Shown here piece by piece: positions 8,178 through 16,596 of a stretch of DNA of 64,000 nucleotides (position 1 is the stretch's first letter; every line of letters begins with the position of its first letter). The stretch covers positions 1,221,115-1,285,114 of the forward strand of contig NZ_CP132480.1 in NCBI RefSeq assembly GCF_030770395.1, read 5' to 3'. Source of the stretch: Telluria beijingensis (lineage in GTDB: Bacteria > Pseudomonadota > Gammaproteobacteria > Burkholderiales > Burkholderiaceae_D). The notes under the pieces were generated by a model that worked only from the letters and a program-made list of their open reading frames with translations, did not search any database and was not told where the DNA came from. The position numbers and the translations under genes were made by a program.

Positions 8178-9212
8178 ATGAGCAAGAAATTTCTCGTACT
8201 GGTGGGCGGGGCGATCCTGGCCAGCAGCGCGGCAGCGCAATCGAATGTGACTGTCTATGGCTTGATGGATGCCGGCATCGTGCGTGAAAGCGGTGGCGCC
8301 GCGGGCAGCGTGACCCAGGTCGGCAGCGGCATCGCCGGCGGCTCGCGCCTTGGTTTCCGCGGCGCCGAGGATCTAGGCAACGGCGTCTCGGCGAACTTCG
8401 TCCTTGAAATGGGCATCAATATCGACACTGGCGCCTCGGCCCAGGGAGGCACGACGTTCGGACGCCAGGCACACGTCGGCCTGACGAAGAAAGGCCTCGG
8501 CTCGGTGACGCTCGGGCGCCAGTACACGCCGATCTTCAATACCATCAATGCGCTCGACCCGTTCGGCGGCGTCAGCATGGCAGGCTCGGGCAACAATATG
8601 CTGTCCGAAGGCGGCATCCGCATGAATAACACGGTCAAGCTGGCGGCCGCCGGCGTCGGCGGGCTGGTCGCGGAAGTCGCCTACGGATTCGGCGAGTCGG
8701 CGATCGACAGCAGCGCCAATCGCAATATGGGCGCCATGCTCGGCTACAAGCTTGGCCGCTTCGATATTCGCGGCGGCTACCATCGGAACAACAACGCCAA
8801 TAACAGCGATAGCGGACGTAGTGCGATCGTTGGCGGGACCATCGATTTCAGCACGGTGAAGGCACACCTGGCCGTGCAGTCGAGCAAGGGGCTGGTGATT
8901 GTCAATGGGCGGGCGATTCCGGGCACCGATACGCGCGATGTCATGGTCGGCCTGACCGTGCGGCTGGGCGCGAATACCATCATGACGTCGTACACCGACA
9001 AGAACGATCGCAGCATCCATGCCGGCGATGCGCGCCAGCTTGCGATCGGCTTGTCGCATCGGTTGTCCAAGCGGACCGATTTGTACACCTCGATCGCGCG
9101 GATCAAGAACGATGCGCCGGCGGGAGCGGCGCGGTTCTATACGGTTGGTAACGCGTCGAGCCAGGGGAGTGGGGATAAGGCGTACAACTTTGGGGTGCGG
9201 CATTTGTTCTGA
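8178..9212 (+). CDS. Gram-negative general porin
   Basis: A 344-residue outer-membrane porin of the betaproteobacterial OmpC-like type, a 16-stranded trimeric barrel for passive uptake of small solutes. Evidence is the signal peptide (MSKKFLVLVGGAILASSAAAQ), the classic first strand SNVTVYGLMDAGIV, the SRLGFRGAEDLGNG turn, the GRQAHVGL/GSVTLGRQY repeat and the terminal barrel strand ending in Phe (KAYNFGVRHLF). A GGAG site precedes the ATG. Carrying the same operator module as the catabolic genes, it probably serves as the uptake channel for their substrate. Confidence 0.93.
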   Translation: MSKKFLVLVGGAILASSAAAQSNVTVYGLMDAGIVRESGGAAGSVTQVGSGIAGGSRLGFRGAEDLGNGVSANFVLEMGINIDTGASAQGGTTFGRQAHVGLTKKGLGSVTLGRQYTPIFNTINALDPFGGVSMAGSGNNMLSEGGIRMNNTVKLAAAGVGGLVAEVAYGFGESAIDSSANRNMGAMLGYKLGRFDIRGGYHRNNNANNSDSGRSAIVGGTIDFSTVKAHLAVQSSKGLVIVNGRAIPGTDTRDVMVGLTVRLGANTIMTSYTDKNDRSIHAGDARQLAIGLSHRLSKRTDLYTSIARIKNDAPAGAARFYTVGNASSQGSGDKAYNFGVRHLF

Positions 9213-9467
9213 ACACCGGAAGGGCGGGACCGAGCGCTCGCTTCGGGCCATGAATCCGAATCTGTATCGGCTGATGTTCAGTGCCGAGGCGCGCGAATGC
9301 GAGAACCGGCAATTGCGTGAACCGGCGAACTTGGTCCAGTTGCCGATGTGGGCGCGTATCGGACCGTGAAATGACGTGCTCCTGCCGGCAAATGAAGCCT
9401 TGCCCGGCAAAAAACTGCCGGGTCGGGCATCATGGCGCGTCATTCACTCACATAGAAAGAAATTTGC

Positions 9468-10106
9468 ATGTCCGATCTCCTGCAAACCCTGCAGTGGCGT
9501 TATGCCACCAAAAAAATGAATCCTTCCAAGAAGGTCGCCAAAGAGAAGATCGACCGCATTCTCGAGGCGGTGCGCCTGACGGCCAGTTCCAGTGGATTGC
9601 AACAGTACGAGATGTTCGTGGTGACGAACGATGCTCTGCGTGAACAGATCAGGGCGCATGCCTGGAACCAGGCCCAGGTGACGGAGAGTTCGCATCTGCT
9701 CGTTTTTGCCGCGTGGGATACCTATACGGCCGAGCGCATCAATGCGATGTTCGATCTGGTGAACGCCGAGCGCGGCTTGAGAAACGAAGGTTGGGAAGCC
9801 TACCGCCAGCAGTTGCTATCGACGTACCCGCAACGCGACGCCCAGACCAATTTTGAACACGCCGCGCGCCAGGCTTACATCGGCCTCGGCAGCGCGCTGA
9901 TTGCAGCCGCAGAGCAAAAGGTGGATGCCACGCCGATGGAAGGGTTCGATCCTGCAAAGGTCGACGAGATCCTGAAGCTGCGCGAACGTGGATTGCGTTC
10001 GGTGATCCTCTTGCCTGTTGGCTATCGGGCGGATGAGGGCGATTGGCTGGTCGACTTGAAGAAAGTGCGTCGTCCGTTTTCGCAGTTCGTCACTGAATTG
10101 GCGTAG
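9468..10106 (+). CDS. Nitroreductase-family NAD(P)H oxidoreductase
   Basis: A 212-residue FMN-dependent enzyme of the nitroreductase family, closest in layout to NfsB-like proteins and putative NAD(P)H-dependent oxidoreductases. Seen: the start LQTLQWRYATKKM (family pattern RYATKxF), SSSGLQQYEMFVV where the FMN-binding Ser residues lie, ARQAYIGLGSALIAAAEQ and the conserved LPVGYRADEGDW near the end. The physiological electron acceptor is unknown; such enzymes reduce quinones and nitroaromatics. The ribosome site (AGAAAG) is weak. It stands alone, followed by the lower-GC island up to the tRNA. The 255-bp gap before it holds only a 7-bp hairpin at 9403-9422. Confidence 0.88.
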   Translation: MSDLLQTLQWRYATKKMNPSKKVAKEKIDRILEAVRLTASSSGLQQYEMFVVTNDALREQIRAHAWNQAQVTESSHLLVFAAWDTYTAERINAMFDLVNAERGLRNEGWEAYRQQLLSTYPQRDAQTNFEHAARQAYIGLGSALIAAAEQKVDATPMEGFDPAKVDEILKLRERGLRSVILLPVGYRADEGDWLVDLKKVRRPFSQFVTELA

Positions 10107-10221
10107 GCGAAATCCCGAGGAAGCCGAAATCCAACGTCAAGGGTAGCGACTTGACCACCGCCCAGCGCCCATGGTCTATGGACCGGCGCCGCGGTCCGTG
10201 GGCAAGTCGCCACCCCGCGCA

Positions 10222-10557
10222 CTATTCGCAAGTCAACTTGACATCTTGAAGCTTGCTCTCCACTTCGCGAACCCGAATTGTGCAGCGCTTCACATTGGCT
10301 GGGGGCTTCACTTGAATCCAGCGTTGAGGCCCACTTATCGCGCCATATTCGCAGACGAGCCACGCGACGTTCAATGGCAGCTCGATGCGATAGCCGCCAC
10401 GCACATCGAAGCGATCGCCTTGGATTTCGGTTTCCTTGTCGAAGAATGCCCCAATGCTGATGAGCCGCTTGCCGTCCAACTTCTTCGGGCACTCCACTAC
10501 TTCTGCCGCCGAAGAGCTGACGCTTATCCCGAAAAGGATCAATAAGACCGCTTTCAT
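10222..10557 (-). CDS. STY0301-like secreted protein, possible immunity protein
   Basis: A 111-residue protein with a clear signal peptide (MKAVLLILFGISVSSSAAE), so it is exported. The mature part starts with the CPKKL segment, then an FFD motif, a W-x-C-x-Y-like stretch (AWLVCEYG), VKRCTIRV and a last Cys (LTCE). This Cys and aromatic pattern resembles STY0301-family proteins, named after a gene in the Salmonella Typhi type VI secretion (T6SS) island. The ATG overlaps the stop of the amidase gene by four bases (ATGA), so the two are translationally coupled. A periplasmic protein coupled to a cell-wall amidase is what an immunity protein would look like. That role is inference, and the family match is from pattern memory only. 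Confidence 0.6.
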   Translation of the reverse strand: MKAVLLILFGISVSSSAAEVVECPKKLDGKRLISIGAFFDKETEIQGDRFDVRGGYRIELPLNVAWLVCEYGAISGPQRWIQVKPPANVKRCTIRVREVESKLQDVKLTCE

Positions 10558-10970
10558 GGCACGTTGACGATGTAATACTGCTCGGCGTCGTTTACCGGCC
10601 GGATGTTGTTCCGCTTGATCTCTTCGGGTGTCCATGCCTGTTTCCTTCTTCGCCCGACGGTCTTGCCCCGCCACTGGTCGACGATCCAAAAGTGCGTGTA
10701 GCCACCACCCGGACGCCGATTTCCAAAGTTGCTGAAAATCGCCACGTGCCAGCCGCTTTGATTCGGATAGCGCGCACGTCCATTCTCGAACTTGAAGTTC
10801 GCAATGACCGTCCCCGGCTTAATGAATGTTTGATCTACCACCCTCGGCCCGGGCTGCCATCGCGATGTGTGGCCGATTGACGTAACCGATTGGACAAGCG
10901 CCGCGCACTCTTGATCTCTGCCGGCGAAGCGCCCATGAAACTTCGCGAGCAGCTCGCCAAGGTCTCCTTC
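10554..10970 (-). CDS. BPSL0067-type Cys/His amidase-like protein, start unclear
   Basis: The reading frame is open from 10970 down to the stop at 10554 and encodes a recognisable BPSL0067-family domain: QECAALVQ with the putative catalytic Cys, GHTSRW, the FIKPGTVIANF segment, GWHVAIF with the putative catalytic His, and HFWIVDQWRGK. A Cys then His in this spacing is typical of papain-like cell-wall amidases. The nearest GTG start (10841) would remove the Cys, so translation should begin farther upstream. No ATG exists after the in-frame TAA at 10971-10973; CTG at 10952 follows AAGGAGA. An ATG at 10988 in the same frame is cut off by that TAA after five codons. The gene may therefore be damaged at its 5' end or use a rare start. 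Confidence 0.6.
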   Translation of the reverse strand, partial: EGDLGELLAKFHGRFAGRDQECAALVQSVTSIGHTSRWQPGPRVVDQTFIKPGTVIANFKFENGRARYPNQSGWHVAIFSNFGNRRPGGGYTHFWIVDQWRGKTVGRRRKQAWTPEEIKRNNIRPVNDAEQYYIVNVP

Positions 10971-10991
10971 TTAAATAGTCGACCGCATACA

Positions 10992-11111
10992 CTAAGCTGC
11001 GATTTTGTTGGCAACAAAGTCCCAGCCACCCGACGTATTGCCGTGAATTTTCAGGTAAGCGTCGTTTGCCGTGATCTCGCCTCGGAAAGTAATGGAATGT
11101 CCATCCTCCAT
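10992..11111 (-). CDS. Small ORF or 3' remnant upstream of the amidase
   Basis: This short frame encodes 39 residues (MEDGHSITFRGEITANDAYL at the start, GGWDFVANKIAA at the end) that read like a real protein rather than a GC-driven shadow frame. The frame stays open upstream for about 20 more codons without a good start. It ends 21 bp before the open part of the amidase frame. It may be a small gene or the surviving C-terminus of a larger lost gene. No family recognised. Confidence 0.3.
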   Translation of the reverse strand: MEDGHSITFRGEITANDAYLKIHGNTSGGWDFVANKIAA

Positions 11112-11567
11112 CGTTGACGGGCCCAGAGATTGGGAACGATCAACAGGCCAGGGCCTTGCACGTCAAGCATGCCAGCATGTTGATCCAGCACAGTCCGGCC
11201 ACCGAAAGCCGGGCTGACGACGCTCGGGGCGTCGTCAGCCCTTCGATGGTACGAGCCTGGCTTATGAGAGTTTTCGCGTCGTGAATCGCCTCGCTAAGCC
11301 TGTCGAGCTGAAACCCTTAGCGGGGCGCGCCAAACGGACGCGGTAGTGAGTGCTTGTGATGCCGCTGACAGCGTCAGATTTGACATTGAGACACGAGCTG
11401 GACATGAACTGGCGGATACAACTGAAGCAGCGTCCAATGGTCAGATCCGCCTCCGGACTTCCTAGTCACGCCCGCCTTTTTGCGCAGATAGCCGCCGGGA
11501 AAAGTGCATAGACAATATTGCTCACGTACAGGTAATATTATGATAACTTTTACTTGAAGACAGGCGT
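11112..11567. other. Non-coding stretch of the lower-GC island
   Basis: About 450 bp without a credible gene. It holds a perfect hairpin at 11211-11241 (12-bp arms, 7-nt loop, no T run) and otherwise unremarkable sequence of lower GC than the surroundings. No integrase, phage attachment repeat or insertion sequence was found. Confidence 0.5.
11211..11241. repeat. Perfect 12-bp hairpin
   Basis: Arms GGGCTGACGACG (11211-11222) and CGTCGTCAGCCC (11230-11241) are exact reverse complements around a 7-nt loop. There is no T run on either side, so it is not a standard terminator. Function unknown. Confidence 0.7.
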
Positions 11568-11605
11568 AAAAAAAGCCAGACTGGCAACGCCTAGTCTAGC
11601 TTTTT
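11568..11605 (-). terminator. Intrinsic terminator after tRNA-Pro
   Basis: An A run at 11568-11574, an imperfect stem (GCCAGACTGGC against GCCTAGTCTAGC) and a T run at 11601-11605 form a bidirectional-looking terminator directly downstream of the tRNA on the minus strand. Confidence 0.75.
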
Positions 11606-11613
11606 GAATTCTG

Positions 11614-11690
11614 TGGTCGGGGTGAGAGGATTCGAACCTCCGGCCTCTACGTCCCGAACGTAGCGCTCTACCGGGCTAAGCTACACCCCG
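11614..11690 (-). tRNA. tRNA-Pro (CGG)
   Basis: A complete 77-nt cloverleaf on the minus strand, with the 3' CCA encoded. The acceptor stem CGGGGTG pairs with CACCCCG, the anticodon stem is CTACG/CGTAG with loop TTCGGGA (anticodon CGG, proline), and the T loop TTCGAAT is present. It marks the right edge of the lower-GC island. Confidence 0.95.
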
Positions 11691-11744
11691 ACGGTTCGGG
11701 GTGTCTTTACAGGTCACCCCGGGAAGGCATTAATATAATTTCTC

Positions 11745-12734
11745 TTAATGGTTCCTGTCAACAGCGAAACCGCAGAGCTGGAGCAGGCTGTTTTTATAGA
11801 CGCTGTCAGGCAAATCCGCGATCGCCGCCGTGGCGCGTTCAGCCGCCTGTTCCGCCTGCCGACGCGTGTAATCCAGCGCTCCGCTCGACGTCACCGCCGC
11901 CAGCACCGCATCGAACTGCTGCTCGTCGCCCTGCTCGATGCAGTTGCGCACCAGCTCGCGTTGTTCTGGCGTGCCATGTTCCATCAACCAGATCAGCGGC
12001 AGGGTAGGTTTACCCTCGCGCAGGTCGTCGCCCAGGTTCTTGCCGATCTCGGCCGCGTCGCCCGCGTAGTCGAGCACGTCGTCGATCAGCTGGAAAGCCG
12101 TGCCCAGCGAGCGGCCGTATTCGCCAGCCGCCGCGATCTGCGCGTCGTTGGCGCCGGCCACCAGCGCGCCGAGTTCGGCCGCCGCTTCGAACAGCTTGGC
12201 GGTCTTGGAGCGGATCACCAGCAGGTAGGCCGCTTCGGTCACGTCCGGATCGTGCATGTTCAGCAGTTGCAGCACCTCGCCTTCGGCGATCACATTGGTG
12301 GCATCGGACAGGATCTGCATCACGCGCATATTGTCCAGGCCGACCATCATCTGAAACGAGCGCGAGTACAGGAAGTCGCCCACCAGCACCGAAGCGGCAT
12401 TGCCGAACAGGGCGTTGGCGGTCTGGCGGCCGCGGCGCATCGAGGATTCGTCGACCACGTCGTCGTGCAGCAGGGTCGCGGTGTGGATGAACTCGACCAC
12501 GGCGGCCAGCTCGTGGTGGGCCGTGCCGCGGTAGCCGTAGGCATTGGCCAGCAGCAGCACCAGTACCGGACGGATGCGCTTGCCGCCCGCGCTGATGATG
12601 TACTCGGCGATCTGGTTCACCAGGGTGACGTCCGAATGCAGCCGCTGGCGGATCACCGTGTTGACGGCCTCCATGTCGGGCGCGATCGATTGGACGATGG
12701 TGTTCTGTTGGGCGTGTTGAGTGGCGGCTGACAA
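11745..12734 (-). CDS. ispB: Octaprenyl diphosphate synthase
   Basis: A trans-polyprenyl diphosphate synthase that builds the ubiquinone side chain from farnesyl diphosphate and isopentenyl diphosphate. Both Asp-rich motifs are present: LLHDDVVDESSMRRG and FQLIDDVLDYAGD; GGKRIRPVLVLLLA marks the isopentenyl diphosphate site. The start is taken as TTG at 12734 (AGG 6 nt upstream), giving 329 residues and an N-terminus SAATQHAQQ. ATG at 12674 would give 309 residues. The frame is open even farther upstream but codes for no family sequence. It is divergent from rplU, as is usual in proteobacteria. Confidence 0.93.
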   Translation of the reverse strand: MSAATQHAQQNTIVQSIAPDMEAVNTVIRQRLHSDVTLVNQIAEYIISAGGKRIRPVLVLLLANAYGYRGTAHHELAAVVEFIHTATLLHDDVVDESSMRRGRQTANALFGNAASVLVGDFLYSRSFQMMVGLDNMRVMQILSDATNVIAEGEVLQLLNMHDPDVTEAAYLLVIRSKTAKLFEAAAELGALVAGANDAQIAAAGEYGRSLGTAFQLIDDVLDYAGDAAEIGKNLGDDLREGKPTLPLIWLMEHGTPEQRELVRNCIEQGDEQQFDAVLAAVTSSGALDYTRRQAEQAAERATAAIADLPDSVYKNSLLQLCGFAVDRNH

Positions 12735-12900
12735 GGCTGACCTGCGAAGACGTGGTGGGTTAACTATAAGAGTGCCGCGATTATACGGTATGCAAGGGAT
12801 ATCCGTGCTGCCAGTAGGGTAGAGCCCGCCCGGGAACGCCGTGTTGCCGGCCGGGCGACGTTGACAGCATGCCACGCAGGGAAGAAATCGCTGAGCGCTT

Positions 12901-12929
12901 TTGACGCAGCGCGGCAAGTTATGTATAAT
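12901..12929 (+). promoter_or_regulatory. Sigma-70 promoter of rplU-rpmA
   Basis: TTGACG (12901-12906), a 17-nt spacer and a perfect TATAAT (12924-12929), about 90 bp before the rplU start. This is the best consensus sigma-70 promoter in the window, fitting a ribosomal protein operon. Confidence 0.85.
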
Positions 12930-13020
12930 CCCCTGTTCCCCGGCTTACGAACAGTCCAGCGCTTCTGCGCGGGGTCCTGTTGCTGGCGGATTCTTTTAAC
13001 ATTTGATGAGGTTTCAAATC

Positions 13021-13332
13021 ATGTACGCGGTCATAAAAACCGGTGGCAAGCAATACAAAGTTGTCGCTGGTGAAAAACTTAAAGTAGAACAGATACCGGC
13101 TGACATTGGTTCCGAACTCACGATCGATCAGGTCCTCGCCGTTGGCGCGGGCGACAGCATCAAGTTTGGTGCTCCGCTGGTCGAAGGTGCAACGGTGCTG
13201 GTGAAAGTGGTTTCGCATGGTCGTCACGACAAGGTCCGTATCTTCAAGATGCGCCGTCGTAAGCACTACCAGAAGCGTCAGGGCCATCGCCAGAACTTCA
13301 CCGAAATCCAGATCGTTTCGATCAACGGCTAA
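13021..13332 (+). CDS. rplU: 50S ribosomal protein L21
   Basis: A 103-residue protein, the same length as E. coli L21. The sequence [20 protein letters not shown] and the C-terminal [16 protein letters not shown] that contacts 23S rRNA are diagnostic. ATG at 13021 is chosen over the upstream in-frame ATG because it matches the family N-terminus. It is first in the operon rplU-rpmA, with obgE and proB following. Confidence 0.98.
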   Translation: MYAVIKTGGKQYKVVAGEKLKVEQIPADIGSELTIDQVLAVGAGDSIKFGAPLVEGATVLVKVVSHGRHDKVRIFKMRRRKHYQKRQGHRQNFTEIQIVSING

Positions 13333-13373
13333 TCGCCGTCCGGTTCCCAGCATAGTCATCAAGGAGTAATACA

Positions 13374-13646
13374 ATGGCACACAAAAAAGGCGGCGGTACT
13401 ACCCGCAACGGCCGTGACTCAGAAAGCAAACGCCTTGGCGTGAAAGTCTACGGCGGCCAGGCAATCAACGCCGGCGGCATCATCATCCGTCAACGCGGCA
13501 CCCCAGTGCGCGCTGGCGCCAACGTCGGCACGGGCAAGGATCACACCCTGTTCGCGCTGGTCGACGGTACCGTCAAGTTCGTCAAGCAAGGCGTGGGCTC
13601 GAAGCAGTTCGTGACCGTCGTTGCCAACGAAGCAGTCGCAGCGTAA
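13374..13646 (+). CDS. rpmA: 50S ribosomal protein L27
   Basis: A 90-residue protein beginning [20 protein letters not shown], the standard L27 N-terminus that reaches toward the peptidyl transferase centre; no cleavable N-terminal extension. [18 protein letters not shown] is the conserved core. An AAGGAG ribosome site precedes it, 41 bp after rplU. Confidence 0.98.
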   Translation: MAHKKGGGTTRNGRDSESKRLGVKVYGGQAINAGGIIIRQRGTPVRAGANVGTGKDHTLFALVDGTVKFVKQGVGSKQFVTVVANEAVAA

Positions 13647-13656
13647 TAACGCACTC

Positions 13657-13679
13657 GCGCCGTCATCGACGGCGCTTCT
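13657..13679 (+). terminator. Hairpin after rpmA
   Basis: GCGCCGTC (13657-13664), loop ATC, GACGGCGC (13668-13675), then TTCTTT. This is a short intrinsic terminator or processing hairpin between rpmA and obgE. Confidence 0.55.
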
Positions 13680-13705
13680 TTGCAAGGCGCAAGCCTTCCA
13701 TCGAA

Positions 13706-13732
13706 AGGCTCTGCCCACGGTAGGGCCTTTTT
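13706..13732 (+). terminator. Second terminator-like hairpin before obgE
   Basis: AGGCTCT pairs with AGGGCCT (one T:G pair) around GCCCACGGT, followed by TTTTTAGTTTTTT. With the hairpin at 13657 it may reduce read-through from the ribosomal genes into obgE. Confidence 0.6.
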
Positions 13733-13753
13733 AGTTTTTTAGCGGTCACAATC

Positions 13754-14866
13754 ATGAAGTTTATTGACGAAGCAAGAATTGAAGTCATCGCTGGCGACGG
13801 CGGCAACGGGTGCGCCTCGTTCCGCCGCGAGAAGTTCCGCCCATTCGGCGGTCCTGACGGCGGCGACGGCGGCAAGGGCAGCTCGATCTTTGTGGTTGCC
13901 GACCGCAATGTGAATACCCTGGTCGACTTCCGTTACTCGAAAGTCCATACCGGCAAGAATGGCGAACCGGGCCGCGGCTCCGATTGCTATGGCAAGGGCG
14001 CCGAAGACATCACCATCCGCATGCCGGTCGGCACGCTGATCATCGATGACAACAACGGCGAAATCATCGCCGACCTGACCGAGCATGGCCAGACCGAACT
14101 GTTGGCCAAGGGCGGCGAGGGTGGTTGGGGCAATATTCACTTCAAGACCTCGACCAACCGCGCGCCGCGCCAGAAGACCGAGGGTAAAGACGGAGAGCGT
14201 CGTACCCTGCGCCTCGAACTGAAGGTGCTGGCCGATGTCGGCTTGCTGGGCATGCCGAATGCCGGCAAGTCCACCTTCATCACGGCCGTGTCGAACGCCA
14301 AGCCGAAGATCGCCGACTATCCGTTCACCACCCTGCACCCGAACCTGGGCGTGGTGCGCGTGTCGCACGAAAAGAGCTTCGTGATCGCCGATATCCCCGG
14401 CCTGATCGAAGGCGCTTCCGAAGGCGCCGGCCTTGGCCACCAGTTCCTACGCCACCTGGCCCGTACCGGCCTGCTGCTGCACATCGTCGACCTGTCGTCG
14501 TTCGACGAGAAGGTCGATCCGGTCAAGGAAGCCAAGGCCCTGATCAAGGAGCTCGAAAAGTACGACGAAGAGCTGCTCAACAAGCCGCGCTGGCTGGTGC
14601 TGAACAAGCTCGACGTGCTCGACGATGCCGAGCGCAAGAAGCGCGTCAAGGACGTCATCAAGCGCCTGGCCTGGAAAGGTCCCGTGTTCGAGATCTCGGC
14701 CCTGAACCGCGAAGGCTGCCAGGACCTGATCAATGCGATCTACCTGCACCTCGAAGAAAAGCGCCACTCCGAGCAGCGTGCCGAAGAAACCTCGATGACC
14801 GAGGAAGCGCGCGGCATCTCGTCGATCGATCCCGACGATCCACGCTTCAAGATCATCGAAGACTGA
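13754..14866 (+). CDS. obgE: Obg-family GTPase
   Basis: A 370-residue ribosome-associated GTPase. The N-terminal glycine-rich Obg fold (about residues 1-158) has the repeats [13 protein letters not shown] and [11 protein letters not shown]; the GTPase domain carries GMPNAGKST (P-loop), [16 protein letters not shown] (switch II) and NKLD. The C-terminal tail is acidic ([15 protein letters not shown]). Family members act in 50S subunit assembly and the stringent response. Its position after rplU-rpmA is conserved across bacteria. Confidence 0.97.
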   Translation: MKFIDEARIEVIAGDGGNGCASFRREKFRPFGGPDGGDGGKGSSIFVVADRNVNTLVDFRYSKVHTGKNGEPGRGSDCYGKGAEDITIRMPVGTLIIDDNNGEIIADLTEHGQTELLAKGGEGGWGNIHFKTSTNRAPRQKTEGKDGERRTLRLELKVLADVGLLGMPNAGKSTFITAVSNAKPKIADYPFTTLHPNLGVVRVSHEKSFVIADIPGLIEGASEGAGLGHQFLRHLARTGLLLHIVDLSSFDEKVDPVKEAKALIKELEKYDEELLNKPRWLVLNKLDVLDDAERKKRVKDVIKRLAWKGPVFEISALNREGCQDLINAIYLHLEEKRHSEQRAEETSMTEEARGISSIDPDDPRFKIIED

Positions 14867-14868
14867 AC

Positions 14869-15294
14869 TTGAGCGCGAGCGTTCCACAGGCCACCACCTG
14901 GTCGCGCGCCTGGCTGCGCGGCCAGTTGTTGCAGCTGGTCGCCACCGCCAGTTCGCTGGCCGCGCTCGCGGCCATGCTCGATCCCGACCTCATCGCGGCC
15001 GCGATGGGGCTGTTTCTCGTTGGCGTGAACGGCTACAGCCAGTTCTACGCCATCTACGTCGGCATCCGCCTCGCTACCGCGGGGTTGGCGCTGTTGGCGG
15101 CCAGGCAGGGCGACCAGCCCATCCTCGGCGACCTTACTGCCCTGTTCCTCCTGGCCCAGCCGGCCGGCCGCCTCGTCGCGGCCTTCGCGATCGGCTTGCC
15201 CACGGGGGTATTATTCGTCGTCTGCGCGGTTGAACTGCTGGCAGGACTTGCCCTGCTCGCGTTGCGACCGCGGGGTAAATTCCTGTCGCCATGA
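14869..15294 (+). CDS. Small membrane protein, DUF4345-like
   Basis: A 141-residue hydrophobic protein with about four membrane helices ([76 protein letters not shown]). The layout with an Arg in helix 2 and another in helix 3 recalls DUF4345-type proteins, but the match is tentative. The start is a TTG two bases after the obgE stop, and the stop overlaps the proB ATG (ATGA). It therefore looks translationally embedded between obgE and proB. Function unknown. Confidence 0.65.
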   Translation: MSASVPQATTWSRAWLRGQLLQLVATASSLAALAAMLDPDLIAAAMGLFLVGVNGYSQFYAIYVGIRLATAGLALLAARQGDQPILGDLTALFLLAQPAGRLVAAFAIGLPTGVLFVVCAVELLAGLALLALRPRGKFLSP

Positions 15295-16409
15295 ACTCCG
15301 CACTCCAACAAGCCTCCCGCATCATCGTCAAGGTCGGTTCCTCCCTCGTCACCGACGAGGGCAGGGGCCTCGACCATACCGCCATCGCCCGCTGGGCGCA
15401 GCAAATCGCGGCCCTGCGCGCGCTCGGCAAGGACGTGGTCCTGGTCAGCTCGGGCGCCATTGCCGAGGGCATGCTGCGCCTCGGTTTCAGCAAGCGCCCG
15501 CACGAACTGCACGAACTGCAGGCCTGCGCCGCCTGCGGCCAGATGGGCCTGGCGCAAATCTATGAATCCAGCTTCAGCGCCCACGGCGTCAAGACCGCGC
15601 AAGTGCTGCTGACCCACGCCGACCTGGCCGACCGCGAACGTTATCTCAATGCGCGCTCGACCCTGACCACCCTGCTGCGCCTAAACGTGGTCCCGATCAT
15701 CAACGAGAACGATACCGTCGTCACCGACGAGATCAAGTTCGGTGACAACGACACGCTCGGCGCCCTGGTCGCCAACCTGATCGAGGCCGATGCGCTGGTC
15801 ATTCTCACCGACCAGCCCGGCCTGTACTCGGCCGACCCGCGCAAGGACCCGGACGCCCGCCTGATCGAGCAGGCGCAGGCTGGTGACGCGACCCTGGAAG
15901 CGATGGCTGGCGGCGCCGGCAGCAGCATCGGGCGCGGCGGCATGCTGACCAAGGTGCTGGCCGCCAAGCGCGCGGCGCGCTCCGGCGCCCATACCGTGAT
16001 CGCCTGGGGCCGCGAACCGGACGTGCTTACGCGCCTGGCCGGCGGCGAGGCGATCGGCACGCAATTGCTGGCCCCCACCGGCCGCCTGACGGCGCGCCGC
16101 CAGTGGATGGTCGACCACCTGCATACGACCGGCGAAGTCGTGATCGATGCCGGTGCAGTCGCCAAGCTCACCAGGGAAGGCAAGTCGCTCTTGCCGATCG
16201 GCGTGCTGGCCGTGAAGGGAGAGTTCGGCCGCGGCCAGCTGATCACCTGTGTCGACGAGGCGGGCAAGCCGCTGGCGCGCGGGCTGACCAACTATGCCAG
16301 CAGCGAAGTGCGGCGCATCATGCGCCATTCGTCGACCGAGATCGAACGCATCCTCGGCTTCGTCGAAGGGCCAGAGCTGGTCCACCGCGACAATATGGTG
16401 CTCCTGTAA
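15291..16409 (+). CDS. proB: Glutamate 5-kinase
   Basis: A 372-residue enzyme that phosphorylates glutamate in the first step of proline synthesis. The amino-acid kinase domain is clear ([81 protein letters not shown]). A C-terminal PUA domain follows from about residue 275 ([20 protein letters not shown]). It overlaps the preceding membrane-protein gene by four bases. proA is not in the window. Confidence 0.96.
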   Translation: MNSALQQASRIIVKVGSSLVTDEGRGLDHTAIARWAQQIAALRALGKDVVLVSSGAIAEGMLRLGFSKRPHELHELQACAACGQMGLAQIYESSFSAHGVKTAQVLLTHADLADRERYLNARSTLTTLLRLNVVPIINENDTVVTDEIKFGDNDTLGALVANLIEADALVILTDQPGLYSADPRKDPDARLIEQAQAGDATLEAMAGGAGSSIGRGGMLTKVLAAKRAARSGAHTVIAWGREPDVLTRLAGGEAIGTQLLAPTGRLTARRQWMVDHLHTTGEVVIDAGAVAKLTREGKSLLPIGVLAVKGEFGRGQLITCVDEAGKPLARGLTNYASSEVRRIMRHSSTEIERILGFVEGPELVHRDNMVLL

Positions 16410-16596
16410 TCAGTAAGTGCTCGCTCTGGTCGCCATCGTTGCGCGCGGAGCACGGTCGACGCCGCGGATGTTTGCCATTCGTCTAAATTAGTTTCCTGCC
16501 GGAGACAGCCGGTCGGCGCGCTCATACACTATGCATGGGTGCGCCAGCACACTCCCTCTCCATCCAACCCGTCCGCACTTCGCGCGGCAAGCAATC

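Noticed and set aside
10107..11690. Integration of the island at tRNA-Pro with a duplicated tRNA end (attachment site)
   Set aside because: No second copy of the tRNA 3' end and no integrase gene were found in the stretch.
16440..16596. Possible FliA (sigma-28) promoter before the chemoreceptor (TAAATTAG ... GCCGGAGA)
   Set aside because: The gap between the two parts is about 5 nt too short for the TAAA-N15-GCCG spacing.
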